The position numbers and the translations under genes are program-made. Source: a virus. From it: 64,000 nt of DNA. Positions 62,530 to 64,000 of this stretch are shown here, piece by piece. The notes beneath the pieces were generated by a model. That model saw only the letters and a program-made list of their open reading frames with translations. It made no database searches and was not told where the DNA came from. The DNA is taken from the IMG/VR virus record IMGVR_UViG_3300037264_007554, positions 1 through 64,000 of that record. One strand, 5' to 3'. Each line of letters opens with the position of its first letter. Position 1 is the first letter of the stretch.

Positions 62530-62832
62530 ATCAAATATAAGTGGTCCCCGCGAAAATGCGCTCGACGGAATTAATAATCGCATTATGTGCTTTTGTACCG
62601 CAGCACAGCAAGTGATGTCGAAAAACACCATGTTGTGCTGCGCCAGTGTGCCGCGTCATTCGTCTGAAAACGACCGGAAGCGATCTTCTGAAGCGGTCCT
62701 GAAAACGACCCGGGAAGCCGGTCTTTGGATGCACCTCCCGGACGCGACGAAGTGACCTTCGGAGGAGACCCGCGCGTGCGCGCGGGCCGGGCCACGGGGC
62801 GCGCGAACGGGAGGGGGAAGGTGCTGGCCGTG

Positions 62833-62849
62833 ACCGCGTGTCACGCGGT
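62833..62849. promoter_or_regulatory. 17-bp palindrome
   Basis: ACCGCGTG-T-CACGCGGT is a perfect inverted repeat, 20 bp before the DnaA box and ahead of the primase gene. Possible binding site for an autoregulator of replication. Confidence 0.6.
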
Positions 62850-62868
62850 GGTCGCGTTTTTCTGATCC

Positions 62869-62877
62869 TGTGGATAA
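62869..62877. promoter_or_regulatory. Perfect DnaA box
   Basis: TGTGGATAA is the exact inverse of the consensus TTATCCACA. It is the only perfect copy noticed in the intergenic region. Confidence 0.8.
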
Positions 62878-62960
62878 GAAAATTCTTGCCTCGTGCGATC
62901 GAAAAGGAGCATCTTCTTTTTCCCTCTTCCGGTCCGGCCCGAGTCGTTTTGAGTCGCTCG

Positions 62961-64000
62961 ATGCTGATCAGTTATTTTCCGAACATTCAACAGACCCTCC
63001 CCGATCGCCAGGACAAAACCTGGGACGAATTCGCCGCAGATCTAGAGAGCCGCGGCCACGACTTCACGTACGCACGCAAGCTCGACGTGCCTGCGATTTC
63101 TCCGGCTGAGTACGCTCCAGGCGTGCACCGGCTCAAGAGCAAGGTCTTGGCTGTCCACTTCGGGTTCCTCGACTGGGACAAACTCACCGACGAGCAGTTC
63201 GCGGCCGCGAACGCCAAGCTGCAAGGCTACGAGCACATTTTCTACACGACGTGGTCGCATGCGGCGAGCGCGCCGCGCCTGTGCGGCCGCGTGGCCGTAC
63301 GTTTCAGCAGGCCGGTGCTGGCGTCGGAGTGGGACGTTTTTTGGCCGCGGATGAACGCGCTGTTCGGGAACGTCGGCGATCCGGCCTGCAAGGATCCAAG
63401 CCGGGTCTACTTCATCCCCGCGGCCCCGGCCGGAACCGAGGGCGACGCCATCCTTCACCATGAAACCGGCATGGCGATCGACGTGGACGCGCTGCTTGCG
63501 GCCCCTGCACAGACGACGGAGGCCGGTACAGAGAGCATCGCCCGGCGAGATGTAGAAGAACTCGCGAAGCGGCTCAAGCGCCGTCACTCTGCGCACCATC
63601 AGAAGATGGGTGGCGCTCTGACGCAGGTGTTGGAGGGCGAGCCTTTTGCTGACGAAGGTGAGCGGGATGAGGTGATCTTCCAGGTCACGTCGATCTTGGT
63701 CGAAGCCTGGCCGAAGGCGAACGCGCACACGCTGGCGAATTTCTTCGCGCCTTCGATCGGCAAGATGTCGAAGATATCGACCGGCTGTCCTACAGTAGCG
63801 GACGTCGAGGCGAAGATCCGGCGGCACCAAGAGTCTTTTCAACAAGAGCAGGCCGCGAAAGATCAGGAACAGTTCGAGAAGCGATCGGCGACGATCCGCC
63901 AGGCATTCGCGAACGGACGATCGCACCCATACACAGATGACGAGCTGAATCAGTTCGCGGAGAGCGCAGGGTGTTCACGGGAAGCCTTCAGGCGTCGGTG
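62961..64000 (+). CDS. Primase-type replication protein, N-terminal part (cut by window edge)
   Basis: Open frame of 346 codons from the ATG at 62961 to the edge. MLISYFPNIQQTLPDRQDKT, then YTTWSHAASAPRLCGRVAVRF, SRPVLASEWDVFWPRMNALF and DPACKDPSRVYFIPAAP: the 'SH..R..LsRPv..eW...W......D..c.DpsR..y.Pa' series seen in the N-terminal region of phage and plasmid primase-helicases (D5/VirE-type). A helical region follows, and a helicase domain is expected beyond the edge. GAAAAGGAGC lies far upstream, so the start could be earlier. Confidence 0.75.
   Translation, partial: MLISYFPNIQQTLPDRQDKTWDEFAADLESRGHDFTYARKLDVPAISPAEYAPGVHRLKSKVLAVHFGFLDWDKLTDEQFAAANAKLQGYEHIFYTTWSHAASAPRLCGRVAVRFSRPVLASEWDVFWPRMNALFGNVGDPACKDPSRVYFIPAAPAGTEGDAILHHETGMAIDVDALLAAPAQTTEAGTESIARRDVEELAKRLKRRHSAHHQKMGGALTQVLEGEPFADEGERDEVIFQVTSILVEAWPKANAHTLANFFAPSIGKMSKISTGCPTVADVEAKIRRHQESFQQEQAAKDQEQFEKRSATIRQAFANGRSHPYTDDELNQFAESAGCSREAFRRR

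Larger units (their letters stand above)
62240..62660. other. Putative replication origin with inverted iterons
   Basis: AT-rich in a GC-rich genome. The 15-mer TGTTGTGCTGCGTTA or close variants occur about nine times: 62255, 62348, 62397 (inverse), 62421, 62473 (weak), 62495, 62515, 62599 and 62631. They pair as inverted repeats, for example 62397-62411 with 62421-62435 (nine-base loop) and 62495-62508 with 62515-62529. Runs of T (62308-62316) could be the unwinding part. Position between DnaA-IV and primase genes supports an origin. Confidence 0.8.

Noticed and set aside
62240-62660. CRISPR array
   Set aside because: The repeats alternate in orientation with irregular, short spacing. They fit iterons or inverted repeats, not direct repeats with equal spacers.
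63042-63926. Leftward 294-codon frame near the right edge
   Set aside because: The rightward frame from 62961 carries primase motifs and stays open to the edge; the leftward one has none.
1-64000. tRNA, rRNA or insertion sequence
   Set aside because: No cloverleaf with CCA-adjacent stem, no rRNA-like conserved block and no transposase or terminal inverted repeats were seen by eye. A covariance-model scan would be the proper test for tRNAs.

Overview
The window reads as part of a large, GC-rich, densely packed bacteriophage-like genome, or a phage-plasmid. Neither window edge is a genome end: a gene is cut at both sides. Almost every gene overlaps its neighbour by 1-4 nt (ATGA, GTGA, TTGA or TGATG junctions) and most products are short. 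Host hints come from two secreted 'cargo' proteins. One is a lipoprotein with an Ala/Gly/Thr repeat, a CNGKDDDCNG motif like that of myxobacterial MopE, and a C-type-lectin domain (43970-44743). The other is a thaumatin-like protein with an Asp/Ala/Ser/Pro linker (8812-9537). Both styles are typical of Myxococcota, so a myxobacterial host is the best guess (inference).

Layout. 1-2130 (-): structural or envelope proteins with an Ala-rich coil, a poly-Pro tract and a membrane anchor. 2202-7833 (+): small basic proteins and two paralogous fibre-like proteins. 7830-13889 (-): accessory genes (GNAT, papain-like peptidase, thaumatin-like, XRE regulator, many unknowns). 13890-14035: divergent control region with two operator-like palindromes. 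14036-31468 (+): one long early-type block with a tyrosine recombinase carrying a zinc-ribbon insert, an SF2 helicase, a Spo11/TopoVI-A-like Toprim protein, an HD hydrolase, a Dam methylase and several tandem paralogue families. 31453-43442: the virion and lysis block, with CHAP endolysin, SLT transglycosylase, a four-module peptidoglycan-binding protein, a transglutaminase-like peptidase, many small membrane proteins and several beta-rich proteins. 43455-50036 (-): cargo genes, a HicA-like toxin, and a MoxR ATPase next to a VWA/metallopeptidase. 50037-50532: operator-rich divergent control region. 50533-54367 (+): two PP-loop (PAPS-reductase-like) enzymes and unknowns. 54364-59926: RMF-like protein, a 687-aa protein and a DNA methyltransferase. 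59923-62157 (-): unknowns, ending with a stand-alone DnaA domain IV. 62240-62960: AT-rich origin with about nine TGTTGTGCTGCGTTA-type repeats and one perfect DnaA box. 62961-end (+): primase-type replication protein.

How it fits together. Replication probably starts at the iteron/DnaA-box region using the primase protein and perhaps the DnaA-IV protein. Two DNA methyltransferases, and possibly the PP-loop enzymes, may modify nucleic acid. No terminase, portal, HK97-type capsid, tape measure or tail sheath is recognisable. The virion block is instead rich in membrane proteins and peptidoglycan-active proteins, which fits a tailless, membrane-containing virion. That is an inference, and the packaging ATPase that would settle it is not visible here.

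Regulation. Two promoter styles appear. In one, first genes of operons lie only 6-7 nt after a -10 hexamer (about a dozen cases), so their mRNAs would be leaderless or nearly so. In the other, leaders carry a Shine-Dalgarno, four of them with a shared TCT(T/C)AAATAAGA palindrome. The two together look like a built-in division into gene classes and may be the least expected feature of this element.
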